Notes under the pieces: generated by a model
Seen by the model: only the letters and a program-made list of their open reading frames with translations
Told to the model about the DNA's origin: nothing
The model's database searches: none
Made by a program: the position numbers and the translations under genes
In this document: positions 11,316-19,790 of the stretch, piece after piece
Numbering within the stretch: position 1 is the first letter of the stretch
How the letters are laid out: every line of letters begins with the position of its first letter
Origin: Candidatus Phytoplasma oryzae
GTDB lineage: Bacteria > Bacillota_I > Bacilli_A > Acholeplasmatales > Acholeplasmataceae
Length of the DNA: 64,000 bases
Assembly: GCA_027945135.1 (NCBI GenBank)
Contig: CP116038.1
Span: 372,001 to 436,000, forward strand
Direction of reading: 5' to 3'

Positions 11316-14300
11316 TTACTCCTTATTATTCACTAAAGAATAATGAACTTTATTTTCTTTAGTATCAGATTTAATTAATTCTACATGTAAACCTAATGAT
11401 TGCAATTCTTTTGCAAAAACCCTAAAACTTTCAGGAATAGAAGGTTTTGGTAAAGGTAAATCGTTTACAATAGCATTATAAGTTTTATTACGACCAATTA
11501 TATCATCACTTTTAACAGTTAAAAGTTCTTGTAAAGTATGAGCAGCACCATATCCATATAAACTCCAAACTTCCATTTCTCCAGTTCTTTGTCCTCCGGG
11601 ACCACTATGTCCTTGACCACGTGTAGCTTGATTAGTAATTAAAGTATAAGGTCCTACATTTCTAGCATGTAACTTATCATCCACCATGTGTGATAATTTA
11701 ATCATATATATTGTACCTACGGAAATAGGATGATCATAAGGTTCTCCTGTTCGGCCATCATATAAAATACTTTTCCCATCTAAAGGCAAATTAGCTTCTT
11801 GAAGAATATTGTTTAAATCTTCATTATTCACTCCATCAAAAACAGGAGTAGCTATTTTAATACCTATTTTTTGAGCCGCAAATCCTAAATGCATTTCTAA
11901 AATTTGTCCAATATTCATTCTACTTGGTACACCCAAAGGATTTAACATAATATCAATTGTAGTACCATCTTCCATATATGGAAGATCTTCTTGTGGCAAA
12001 ATACGAGAAATCACTCCTTTATTACCATGTCTTCCTGCAATCTTATCTCCTTCTTTAATTTTTCTCTTTTTAGCAATATAAACTCTAACGCTTTCATTAA
12101 TACCAGGAGTGGATAAAATATCGCCATTTTCAATAGAAAAATATTCAACACTTTGAACAATACCGCTTTCTCCAAAAGGCACTCTTAAAGAACTATCTTT
12201 ATAATCGCGTGCTTTTTCTCCAATAATAGTTTGAATTAATCTTTCGTGAGTTGTAGGTTCAAAAATACCTTGAGGAACAATTTTACCAACTAAAATATCA
12301 CCTTCTTTAACTTCAGAACCCGGAATAATAATACCTCTATGATCTAAATTTTTAATAGCATCTGCACTAACATTAGGAACTTGTCTTGTAATCTCTTCTT
12401 TACCTCCGCCTTTTTTTAATTCTCTTATATTAATTTCATATTTATTTATATGAATAGAAGTATAAGCATCATTTTGAACCAATTTTTCAGACATAATAAT
12501 AGCATCTTCATAATTATATCCATCCCAAGTCATAAAAGCTACTTTTAAATTTCTACCTAAAGATAATTCGCCTTTATAAGTAGCAGGACCGTCAGCAATA
12601 ATATCTCCTTTTTTAACAAATTCATTTTTTTTAACAATAGGTTTATGTAAAAGAAGAGTATTTTGATTAGATTTTAGAAAATTAGTTAATTCATAAACTC
12701 TTTCTATTTCTGTTTCATTTTCTTTAATAATAATTTTTTTAGCATCAACATAAGATATAATGCCATCTTTTTCTGCTATAACTAAACAACCAGAATCTTT
12801 GGCTATTCTGTGTTCTACGCCTGTGCCAACAATAGGAGATTCTGGGATTAAAAGAGGAAGAGCTTGTCTTTGCATATTAGTTCCCATTAAAGCTCTAGAA
12901 GCGTCATTATGTTCTAAAAAAGGAATAGAAGAAGTAGCGATAGAAACTATTTGTTTAGGAGAAACATCGATATAATCTATTTGTTCTTTATTAAATAATC
13001 CTGTTTCACCATTTTTTCTAGCGATAACTTTATTTTCTAAAAAAACATTATTTTGATCTAAAGATGAATCTGCAGAAGCAATAATCTTTTCTTCTTCTTG
13101 AGAAGAAGTTAAATACTCAAGTTTGTTATCTAAAACTTTTGTAATACCATTTTTTTGCTCTACTTTTAAAAAAGGGGTTTTAATAAAACCATATTTATCT
13201 ACTTTAGCATATGTAGCCAAAGAAGAAATTAAACCGATAGAAGGTCCTTCAGGAGTCTCAATAGGACATAATCTGCCATAATAAGAATTATGAACATCTC
13301 TAACCTCTACACCAGCTCTGTCTCTATCAATACCTCCATTACCTAAAGCAGAAATTCTTCTTTTTTGTGTTAGTTCAGCTAAAGGATTTACTTGATCCAT
13401 AAAATGAGATAAACGTGAACTACCAAAAAAAGTCTTAATAACTATAGATAAAGAAGCGAAATTAACTAAACCTCCTGGAGTAATAGAATCAAATTTACTA
13501 ATAGACATTCTATCTTTTATATTTTTTTCTGCTCTTGTTAAACCAATACGAAATTGATTTTTTATAAGTTCTCCTACTAATCTTAATCTTCTGTTTCCTA
13601 AATAATCAATATCATCAACCTTACCAACATTTTGATAAAGATTAAGGTAATAACTTATACTAGCAATAATATCTGATAAAACAATATTTTCTTTTTCTTC
13701 TTGTTGATTATTTCCTATAATTTTAATAAAAACTTTATTTTCTTGTTCATCTAATAAATAAACATCTAAAACTTCATTCAAAACTATCTTATTTTGAAAA
13801 TATTTGGTTTTATTTTTATTTTTCTTATTTGTAAAATATTTAATTATTTTTTCTTCTATATTATCTTTATTTTTTTCTAAAACACTCATTATTTGGTTAT
13901 TTAATAAAGAATCTTTTGCAATTAATATTTCACCTGTTTTAAGATCAAAAATATTATCTTTAATATAAATAACTTCTTTATTATTTATTTTTTTTTTATA
14001 AGTCCAAACAAAATCATCATCTAAATTTATTTTATTTTCTATATTAGTTTCTAAATTAATTAATTCTATTCTAAATAATTCACGTTGCTTTTTTAATTCA
14101 TCAATAATTTCTTTTGTTAAAAAAGTATCTTTTGGAAATAAAATTTTCCCATCATTTATATTTTTTATATCTTGAGCTAAAAAAGTATTTTCCGCTCTGT
14201 CTAAAACATCAAGCTTTTTATTTAATTTATATCTACCTACAGAAGATAAATCATATTTCTTACGATCAAATAATCTATTTCTAATAAATTCTCTTGCAGC

Positions 14301-15053
14301 ATTAGCAGAAACTTTTTCTCCTTGATGTAATTTGGAATATAGTTCTATAATAGCATCATTAGAATTGGAATTATCATCTTTTTCAAAACTTAAATTAAGT
14401 AAATCATTTTTACCAAAAACTTTTTCAATATCTTGACGATTATTAAAACCTAAAGCATGAATAAACTTAGTTAAAGGTATTTTTTTAGATCTATCTAATT
14501 TAGCATACAACACATCTTTGTTACTTTGTTCATATTCTATCCAAGCTCCTCTAGTGGGAATAATTTGACCTTCAAAGCGAATTTTATTGAATTTAAGATC
14601 TAATTTTTCAGTAAAATAAGCACCTGAAGAGCGTATAATCTGCGATATAACAACTCTTTCTGTACCATTAATAATAAAAGTACCAGAAGGAGTCATTAAA
14701 GGCAAATCTGTCATTAAAATACGACTTTTTTTAATTTCTCCAGTAAAAACATTTTCTAATCTTACATTAACAAATAATTCAGAACCATAACTAAAATCTC
14801 TTTTTTGAGCTTCTTTAAAGCTTAATTTTGGTTTTTCTAAAAAAAAGTCATCAAAATATAGTTTTAAATCACCATTATAACTTTCAATAGGAGAAATGTC
14901 TTCTAAAGATTCTTGAATACCTTTTTTTAAAAATAATTCAAAAGATTCTGTTTGTGTTTGAATTAAATTAGGTAATTCAATATCATAATTAACTTTTGAA
15001 TAATTACGACGTTCAGCTTTAGTACCATATTTCATATTTTGATATTTTTTCAT
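11316..15053 (-). CDS. rpoB: RNA polymerase beta subunit
   Basis: 1245 residues with the usual beta-subunit landmarks: the rifampicin-region block beginning SRLSHFMDQVNPLAELTQKR, the NADIA-equivalent regions, KLSHMVDDKLHARNVGPY and the C-terminal GGQRTGEMEVWSLYGYGA. A GGGAG motif precedes MKKYQNMKYG. In the rif cluster, FMDQVNPLAE carries Val where many bacteria have Asn. An attenuator-like hairpin separates it from rplL. Confidence 0.97.
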   Translation of the reverse strand: MKKYQNMKYGTKAERRNYSKVNYDIELPNLIQTQTESFELFLKKGIQESLEDISPIESYNGDLKLYFDDFFLEKPKLSFKEAQKRDFSYGSELFVNVRLENVFTGEIKKSRILMTDLPLMTPSGTFIINGTERVVISQIIRSSGAYFTEKLDLKFNKIRFEGQIIPTRGAWIEYEQSNKDVLYAKLDRSKKIPLTKFIHALGFNNRQDIEKVFGKNDLLNLSFEKDDNSNSNDAIIELYSKLHQGEKVSANAAREFIRNRLFDRKKYDLSSVGRYKLNKKLDVLDRAENTFLAQDIKNINDGKILFPKDTFLTKEIIDELKKQRELFRIELINLETNIENKINLDDDFVWTYKKKINNKEVIYIKDNIFDLKTGEILIAKDSLLNNQIMSVLEKNKDNIEEKIIKYFTNKKNKNKTKYFQNKIVLNEVLDVYLLDEQENKVFIKIIGNNQQEEKENIVLSDIIASISYYLNLYQNVGKVDDIDYLGNRRLRLVGELIKNQFRIGLTRAEKNIKDRMSISKFDSITPGGLVNFASLSIVIKTFFGSSRLSHFMDQVNPLAELTQKRRISALGNGGIDRDRAGVEVRDVHNSYYGRLCPIETPEGPSIGLISSLATYAKVDKYGFIKTPFLKVEQKNGITKVLDNKLEYLTSSQEEEKIIASADSSLDQNNVFLENKVIARKNGETGLFNKEQIDYIDVSPKQIVSIATSSIPFLEHNDASRALMGTNMQRQALPLLIPESPIVGTGVEHRIAKDSGCLVIAEKDGIISYVDAKKIIIKENETEIERVYELTNFLKSNQNTLLLHKPIVKKNEFVKKGDIIADGPATYKGELSLGRNLKVAFMTWDGYNYEDAIIMSEKLVQNDAYTSIHINKYEINIRELKKGGGKEEITRQVPNVSADAIKNLDHRGIIIPGSEVKEGDILVGKIVPQGIFEPTTHERLIQTIIGEKARDYKDSSLRVPFGESGIVQSVEYFSIENGDILSTPGINESVRVYIAKKRKIKEGDKIAGRHGNKGVISRILPQEDLPYMEDGTTIDIMLNPLGVPSRMNIGQILEMHLGFAAQKIGIKIATPVFDGVNNEDLNNILQEANLPLDGKSILYDGRTGEPYDHPISVGTIYMIKLSHMVDDKLHARNVGPYTLITNQATRGQGHSGPGGQRTGEMEVWSLYGYGAAHTLQELLTVKSDDIIGRNKTYNAIVNDLPLPKPSIPESFRVFAKELQSLGLHVELIKSDTKENKVHYSLVNNKE

Positions 15054-15113
15054 TTTTGACTCCCAATATTTTTGTAGATAACATAATAAAATAAAAATTT
15101 ATTTTAAATAATA

Positions 15114-15150
15114 AAAACCTAAGAGATATTTTATTTTTTTCTTAGGTTTT
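15114..15150 (-). terminator. Hairpin between rplL and rpoB (attenuator candidate)
   Basis: AAAACCTAAG (15114-15123) pairs with CTTAGGTTTT (15141-15150) across a 17-nt AT-rich loop in the 130-bp gap between rplL and rpoB. Bacteria often reduce transcription at this point to set the ratio of L7/L12 to polymerase. The poly-T tract after the stem is short, so partial termination is more likely than full. Confidence 0.55.
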
Positions 15151-15183
15151 ATTTTTAAATATTTAATATGTTAAAAATATTTT

Positions 15184-15573
15184 TTAATTTTCTTCTTCAT
15201 TACATTCTTGCAATTCTACAATAGATCCTAAATTTTCTAATTTTTTTTTGATATCTTCCGCTTTTGCAATATCTAATTTTTGTTGAATAATAGAATTTTC
15301 CTTATCCACTAATTCTTTTGATTCAAATAGACCTAGTTCGGTTATTTTACGAACAAGTTGAATAGTAAGAATTTTTTTTTGCGGATTAGATTGTTTTAAA
15401 ATAACGTTAAATTTTTTATCTTTGGTTTTTTCTTCTGTTTGAGAATTTTCAATATTTTGAAATTGTTCTGTGATATTAAACTCTTTTTTTAAATCCATTG
15501 ATAATTCGTTAAGTTCAGATACGCTCATTTCTTTTAAATATTTTATAAAATCATTTTTATCTATTTTAGACAT
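15184..15573 (-). CDS. rplL: 50S ribosomal protein L7/L12
   Basis: 129 residues: an N-terminal dimerisation helix, an acidic Gln/Glu-rich hinge, and a C-terminal domain containing VRKITELGLFESKELVDK and AEDIKKKLENLGSIVEL. The stalk protein recruits translational GTPases. The C-terminal domain is less canonical than usual: the common KTVIKEG-type ending is altered to ELQECNEEEN. AAAGGAATC precedes the ATG. Follows rplJ. Confidence 0.93.
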   Translation of the reverse strand: MSKIDKNDFIKYLKEMSVSELNELSMDLKKEFNITEQFQNIENSQTEEKTKDKKFNVILKQSNPQKKILTIQLVRKITELGLFESKELVDKENSIIQQKLDIAKAEDIKKKLENLGSIVELQECNEEEN

Positions 15574-15669
15574 TTTGATTCCTTTCTTTTTTTTATAATA
15601 TTTTTAATTTAAAAAAAATAAATTTTAATATAATTTATAATAAATATTATTAAATTTTATAATTAATAT

Positions 15670-16167
15670 TTATTTTTTTATATTTTTAGATAATATATCT
15701 AAAACAAAAATAAATTCTCTAACTGGCATTAAAAGATTTGAAACTATATTAGATATTAATTCTTCTTTAGTTGGTAACATAGATAAATCATAAATCATTT
15801 CTTTAGAATAAAATTTTTTATTTATAAAACCTGAAATAATTTTCAAAAATTTATTATTTTTAGCAAAATCAAATAAAATCTTAAAAACTTTATTATTTTC
15901 TTCACTACTCAATATTATACCTTTAGGATATTTGATTAAATTAATGTTATTATTTTTAAAATCTATTTTGTCTAAAGCTCTTTTTATTATATTATTAGGA
16001 TATAATTTGATTTTACTATCAAATTTTCTTAATTTTGCTCTTAATTCCGTAAAATCTTGAACTGTACAACCTATATATTCAAATAATAAAAATATTTTAG
16101 AATTATTAATATCATTGACTAATGTTTTTACATGTTCTTTTTTTTTTTCAATAATATTTTTCAACAT
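15670..16167 (-). CDS. rplJ: 50S ribosomal protein L10
   Basis: 165 residues, a normal L10 length. L10 anchors L7/L12 dimers on the ribosome. The N-terminal part matches the family (FTELRAKLRKFDSKIKLYPN, followed by NIIKRALD) and the C-terminal helix that binds L7/L12 follows. Gene order rplK-rplA-rplJ-rplL is the standard one. GAAAGGAAT lies 13 nt before the ATG. Confidence 0.92.
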   Translation of the reverse strand: MLKNIIEKKKEHVKTLVNDINNSKIFLLFEYIGCTVQDFTELRAKLRKFDSKIKLYPNNIIKRALDKIDFKNNNINLIKYPKGIILSSEENNKVFKILFDFAKNNKFLKIISGFINKKFYSKEMIYDLSMLPTKEELISNIVSNLLMPVREFIFVLDILSKNIKK

Positions 16168-16276
16168 GTAATTTTTGTATTCCTTTCTATAAAAAAATTT
16201 ATTAAATAAATAAAAATAAAATCTCTTTTTTATTTATATTTAAAAAATATTTATAAAATAAATATTAATTTTAAAT

Positions 16277-16990
16277 TTAATAAAAATCAGACATTTTTCT
16301 AGACTCAAAAGAAGAATAATCGATTTTAATACCAGGAGCCATGGTAGAAGAAATATTTAAAGATTTAATAAAATTGCCTTTTACCGTTTTCGGTTTTATA
16401 GAAATTAAGTGTTTATAAAAAAATATTAAATTAGATAATATTTGATTATTAGAAAAAGAATATTTTCCTAATATAATATGAATATTACCAGTTTTATCTA
16501 CTTTATATTCAATTCTTCCTTTTTGAATATCCTTTACTATTTGACTAATATTATCAGTAACAGTGCCTAATTTAGAGTTAGGCATAAGACCTTTTGGTCC
16601 TAAGATTTTCCCTAATTTCGATATCAAAGGCATCATTTCAGGAGTGGCAATCAATATATCAAAATCTATCCAATTTTTAGAAATTTTTTCTATTAATTCT
16701 TGTCCTCCGTAAAAATCTACTTTATTTTCTTCTGCTTCTTTTAATTTCATACCCTTAGCAATAACAGCTATTTTTAATTTTTTACCAATACCTTCAGGTA
16801 AAATCAAAGAACCACGAATATTTTGTTCTACTTTTTTAGGATCTAAATTTAAAGATAAATTACATTCAATAGTAGCATCAAATTTAGCTACTTTTGTTTT
16901 TTTCATCAATTCTATAGCTTCAACAACTTCATATAACTTTTGTAAATCTATCATTTTAACAACAGATAAATATTTTTTAGATCTTTTCAT
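16277..16990 (-). CDS. rplA: 50S ribosomal protein L1
   Basis: 237 residues. The L1 signature is clear in LGKILGPKGLMPNSKLGTVT and in the C-terminal SSTMAPGIKIDYSSF. L1 forms the mobile L1 stalk and in many bacteria represses its own operon. The nearest purine-rich site (GAAAGG) is about 22 nt before the ATG, so initiation may be weak or the start may differ slightly. Confidence 0.94.
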   Translation of the reverse strand: MKRSKKYLSVVKMIDLQKLYEVVEAIELMKKTKVAKFDATIECNLSLNLDPKKVEQNIRGSLILPEGIGKKLKIAVIAKGMKLKEAEENKVDFYGGQELIEKISKNWIDFDILIATPEMMPLISKLGKILGPKGLMPNSKLGTVTDNISQIVKDIQKGRIEYKVDKTGNIHIILGKYSFSNNQILSNLIFFYKHLISIKPKTVKGNFIKSLNISSTMAPGIKIDYSSFESRKMSDFY

Positions 16991-17120
16991 ATAATAAATT
17001 TTATAAAAAAATAACCTTTCAATAAATTTGAAAAAATATAAAAAAATTAAAAAAAAGAAAATTAATTAATCAATAATAAGTTATATAAAAAACAGAAAAA
17101 ATTTTACATTTTTTATATAT

Positions 17121-17537
17121 TTATTCTATATTAAAACCCATATTACGAGCAGTGCCTTCAATAATTTTACAAGCACTTTCTAAAGAATTAGCATTTAAAT
17201 CAGGCATTTTAATTTTAGCTATTTCCTTAATCTGTTCATAACTAATAGTAGCTATTTTATTTTTATCAGAAGAACCTTTTTCAACTTTAGCTGCTTTTTT
17301 TAAAAGATCACTAGCAGGAGGAGTTTTAAGAACGAAACTGAAACTTTTATCAATATAAACAGTAATAACTACAGGAATTTTAAAACCAATCTTATCTTTG
17401 GAAGCTTCATTAAATTGACTGCAAAACAAAGGAATATTGACTTGTGCTTGTCCTAAAGCAGGACCTATTGGAGGCGCTGGATTAGCTTTTCCTGCCATAA
17501 TTTGTAATTTTATTATTTTAGAAATTTTTTTAGACAT
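17121..17537 (-). CDS. rplK: 50S ribosomal protein L11
   Basis: 138 residues. Carries the L11 signature [19 protein letters not shown] and the C-terminal rRNA-binding domain ending [12 protein letters not shown]11 sits at the GTPase-associated centre. First of the four L11-L1-L10-L7/L12 genes; nusG lies 99 bp upstream. Confidence 0.95.
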   Translation of the reverse strand: MSKKISKIIKLQIMAGKANPAPPIGPALGQAQVNIPLFCSQFNEASKDKIGFKIPVVITVYIDKSFSFVLKTPPASDLLKKAAKVEKGSSDKNKIATISYEQIKEIAKIKMPDLNANSLESACKIIEGTARNMGFNIE

Positions 17538-17636
17538 ATATTATTTATTTTCGAAACCTCTTAAATTTATATTTTTTTAAATTCAAAAAAATCTTTAAAT
17601 AATTTTAAATATTAAAATTTTATTTTTTTTCAGAAA

Positions 17637-18251
17637 CTAAATAATTTCTTTAAATTCGGAAAAAGAAATCTTAATAGGAGTAGTTCTTCCAAACAGATCT
17701 ATTTCAACTATTAACTTATTTTGATTATAGTCTAAATAAGTTACTAATCCTTTCTGTCCTGACAAAGATTTTTTTGTAATTTCTACTTGTTTGTTTATCA
17801 AGTGATCATAATTTTTTTGAGTTTTTATACCTGCTTTATTTAAAATAGGTTCTATTTCATTATTACTCATAGGAACAGGTCTAGAATCATTGCTGCCTCG
17901 AATCGAACCTAAAAAATTTGTAACTTTAGGAATATTTCTCACAACAAACCAAGAATAATTATTAACAATCATTTTGACAAAAATATAACCAGAAAAAATT
18001 TTTTTTTCTTTTTCTTTTTTACTACCATCAGCCTTTATTTTAAAATATTTTTCTTGCGGGCATACAACTTCAAAAATAAATTTAGATATTTTAGTTTTAC
18101 TATGAGTTAATTTCAGTAAATCTTTTTGTACAGAATTTTCATATCCAGAATATGTTTGAATAATATACCATTTAGGTTCTTCTTGTTCCTCTAATTCTAT
18201 TTTATTTTTTTCATTCTGATCTTTTTCTTTTTTATTTGACAATTTATTCAT
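17637..18251 (-). CDS. nusG: Transcription antitermination factor NusG
   Basis: 204 residues. NGN domain begins PKWYIIQTYSGYENSVQKDL and contains WFVVRNIPKVTNFLGS; a KOW segment (QVEITKKSLSGQKGLVTYLD) lies near the C-terminus. A charged N-terminal extension of about 25 residues precedes the fold. NusG binds RNA polymerase and couples it to the ribosome or Rho. The secE-nusG-rplK order is conserved in bacteria. Confidence 0.94.
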   Translation of the reverse strand: MNKLSNKKEKDQNEKNKIELEEQEEPKWYIIQTYSGYENSVQKDLLKLTHSKTKISKFIFEVVCPQEKYFKIKADGSKKEKEKKIFSGYIFVKMIVNNYSWFVVRNIPKVTNFLGSIRGSNDSRPVPMSNNEIEPILNKAGIKTQKNYDHLINKQVEITKKSLSGQKGLVTYLDYNQNKLIVEIDLFGRTTPIKISFSEFKEII

Positions 18252-18300
18252 AATAAATTATTACCTTCTATATTTTATTTTTTCTTTTTTTGTATTTAAT

Positions 18301-18684
18301 CTATAATATTGGGTCTATTTTATCATACAAATAAGATAAAAAATAAATAATACATTCTAAAACAAAAGAAAAACAAAAAACTTGTATCATCTTGAAAAAA
18401 ATTTTTTTATAAGATGGCCAAGAAATTAAATAAAATTCTTGAAATATTTTCTTTATAAAAGGAAAAATACCACATAAAAAAAAGCAAAAAAATAAAAAAA
18501 AGAAAAAAAAGAAAAAATATCGAAAATTAGGATTATTCTTAAAATAAGAATATTTTAAAGTTTGGCATATACCCATAAAAAGAATAGAAAAAAAAACTAA
18601 AAAAACATTAAATAAATTATATTCTCCTTTTAAGACTTTTAATATTGGAATATTATTCTTTTCTTCTTTATTTTTATATACCAT
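18301..18684 (-). CDS. secE: Preprotein translocase subunit SecE, three-TM form
   Basis: Component of the SecYEG channel. The C-terminal third holds the SecE signature FYLISWPSYKKIFFKM followed by the conserved amphipathic and membrane helices. At 127 residues it is much longer than the single-helix SecE (about 60 residues) of most Firmicutes; two further hydrophobic segments, including a nearly pure Phe/Leu run, precede the core. AAAGGAG precedes the ATG. Start of the nusG transcription unit together with rpmG. Confidence 0.85.
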   Translation of the reverse strand: MVYKNKEEKNNIPILKVLKGEYNLFNVFLVFFSILFMGICQTLKYSYFKNNPNFRYFFFFFFFLFFCFFLCGIFPFIKKIFQEFYLISWPSYKKIFFKMIQVFCFSFVLECIIYFLSYLYDKIDPIL

Positions 18685-18725
18685 TAAAAAAAACTCCTTT
18701 TATGAATTATTTATTATAATTATTT

Positions 18726-18869
18726 CTATCTATTCTCTTCATGTAAAATATGCTTTTTACATTTGGGACAATATTTGTTCAAATTTAAACGATTCTCTCT
18801 TAAATGAACAAAAACGTTATAATTACGGCTTAAACAATAACTACATATTAAAATATTTTTTTTTACCAT
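18726..18869 (-). CDS. rpmG: 50S ribosomal protein L33
   Basis: A 47-residue ORF reading MVKKNILICSYCLSRNYNV and ending KYCPKCKKHILHEENR. Two CxxC pairs (CSYC and CPKC) make this the zinc-binding (C+) type of L33. It sits 41 bp before secE, the usual rpmG-secE-nusG order. Translation may be weakly initiated because only GAG precedes the ATG. Confidence 0.92.
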   Translation of the reverse strand: MVKKNILICSYCLSRNYNVFVHLRENRLNLNKYCPKCKKHILHEENR

Positions 18870-19019
18870 AAAAAAAACTCAAATCACTTTTCTACTTATA
18901 AAAAATTCTGAATTAAAAAAAATATGAAAAAATAAGGAAAAAATATATAATTTATTTCAAAAAAATAAGCATTACATTAATTCTAACATATTTTTTTTAA
19001 CTTATAAAAAATAAATTTA

Positions 19020-19718
19020 CTACACATATAAAAAAGAATACATAATTAAAGCTGCTGTGACACTAACATTCAAAGAATTAATTTTACCTTTCATAGGTAT
19101 TTTAATTAAAAAATCACATTTACTTTTTAATATAGGTCTTATACCTGCGCCTTCATTACCTAAAATAATAGCTAAAAATTTTTCTTGCAATATATTTTTG
19201 AAATCAAGTTGACCTTTTATATCTGTTCCTACTATAAGAAAATTAAATTTTTTTAATTTTAAGATAGTTTGAATTAAATTTTCTACTAAAAAAATATTAA
19301 CATATTCTAAAGCTCCACTTGAAGTTTTAGCTACTGTTCCATTTAAAGATACTTGGTTTTTTTTACCTATAATAACTCCATCAAAGTTAGCAGCTTCTAC
19401 TGTTCTTAATATAGCTCCTAAATTATGAGGATCTTGTATAGAATCTAAAACTAAAATTTTTTTTAAAAAAGAGTTAGATAAAAAATGATCTAAATTTTTA
19501 TAAGTATAATCTTCTACTTCAGCTACAACTCCTTGATGTTGATTATTATTACTTTTTTCATTTAATTGATGTTTATTTAATAATTTAAAAGGAATATTAA
19601 AATTTTTAATAAAATTTAAAAAATATAAATCTTTAAACTTATAATCTATATATAAATTATATATAATTCTTTTAGCTTTTATAGCTTCTTTAATTATGTT
19701 TTTTCCATAAATGATCAT
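19020..19718 (-). CDS. rlmB: 23S rRNA (guanosine 2'-O) methyltransferase, TrmH family
   Basis: 232 residues. SPOUT-fold methyltransferase with motif 1 VLDSIQDPHNLGAILRTVEA, motif 2 LGNEGAGIRP and motif 3 IPMKGKINSLNVSVTAALIMY, which together bind S-adenosylmethionine in the trefoil knot. RlmB methylates G2251 in the 23S P-loop; substrate assignment here rests on family resemblance. The N-terminal substrate-binding domain is short. GGAAAGAA precedes the ATG. Confidence 0.9.
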   Translation of the reverse strand: MIIYGKNIIKEAIKAKRIIYNLYIDYKFKDLYFLNFIKNFNIPFKLLNKHQLNEKSNNNQHQGVVAEVEDYTYKNLDHFLSNSFLKKILVLDSIQDPHNLGAILRTVEAANFDGVIIGKKNQVSLNGTVAKTSSGALEYVNIFLVENLIQTILKLKKFNFLIVGTDIKGQLDFKNILQEKFLAIILGNEGAGIRPILKSKCDFLIKIPMKGKINSLNVSVTAALIMYSFLYV

Positions 19719-19790
19719 TAATTATTCTTTCCATTTTAAATTTTTGATATTAAAAAATATTTTTAAAAAATTATTAATATTAAGAAAAAA

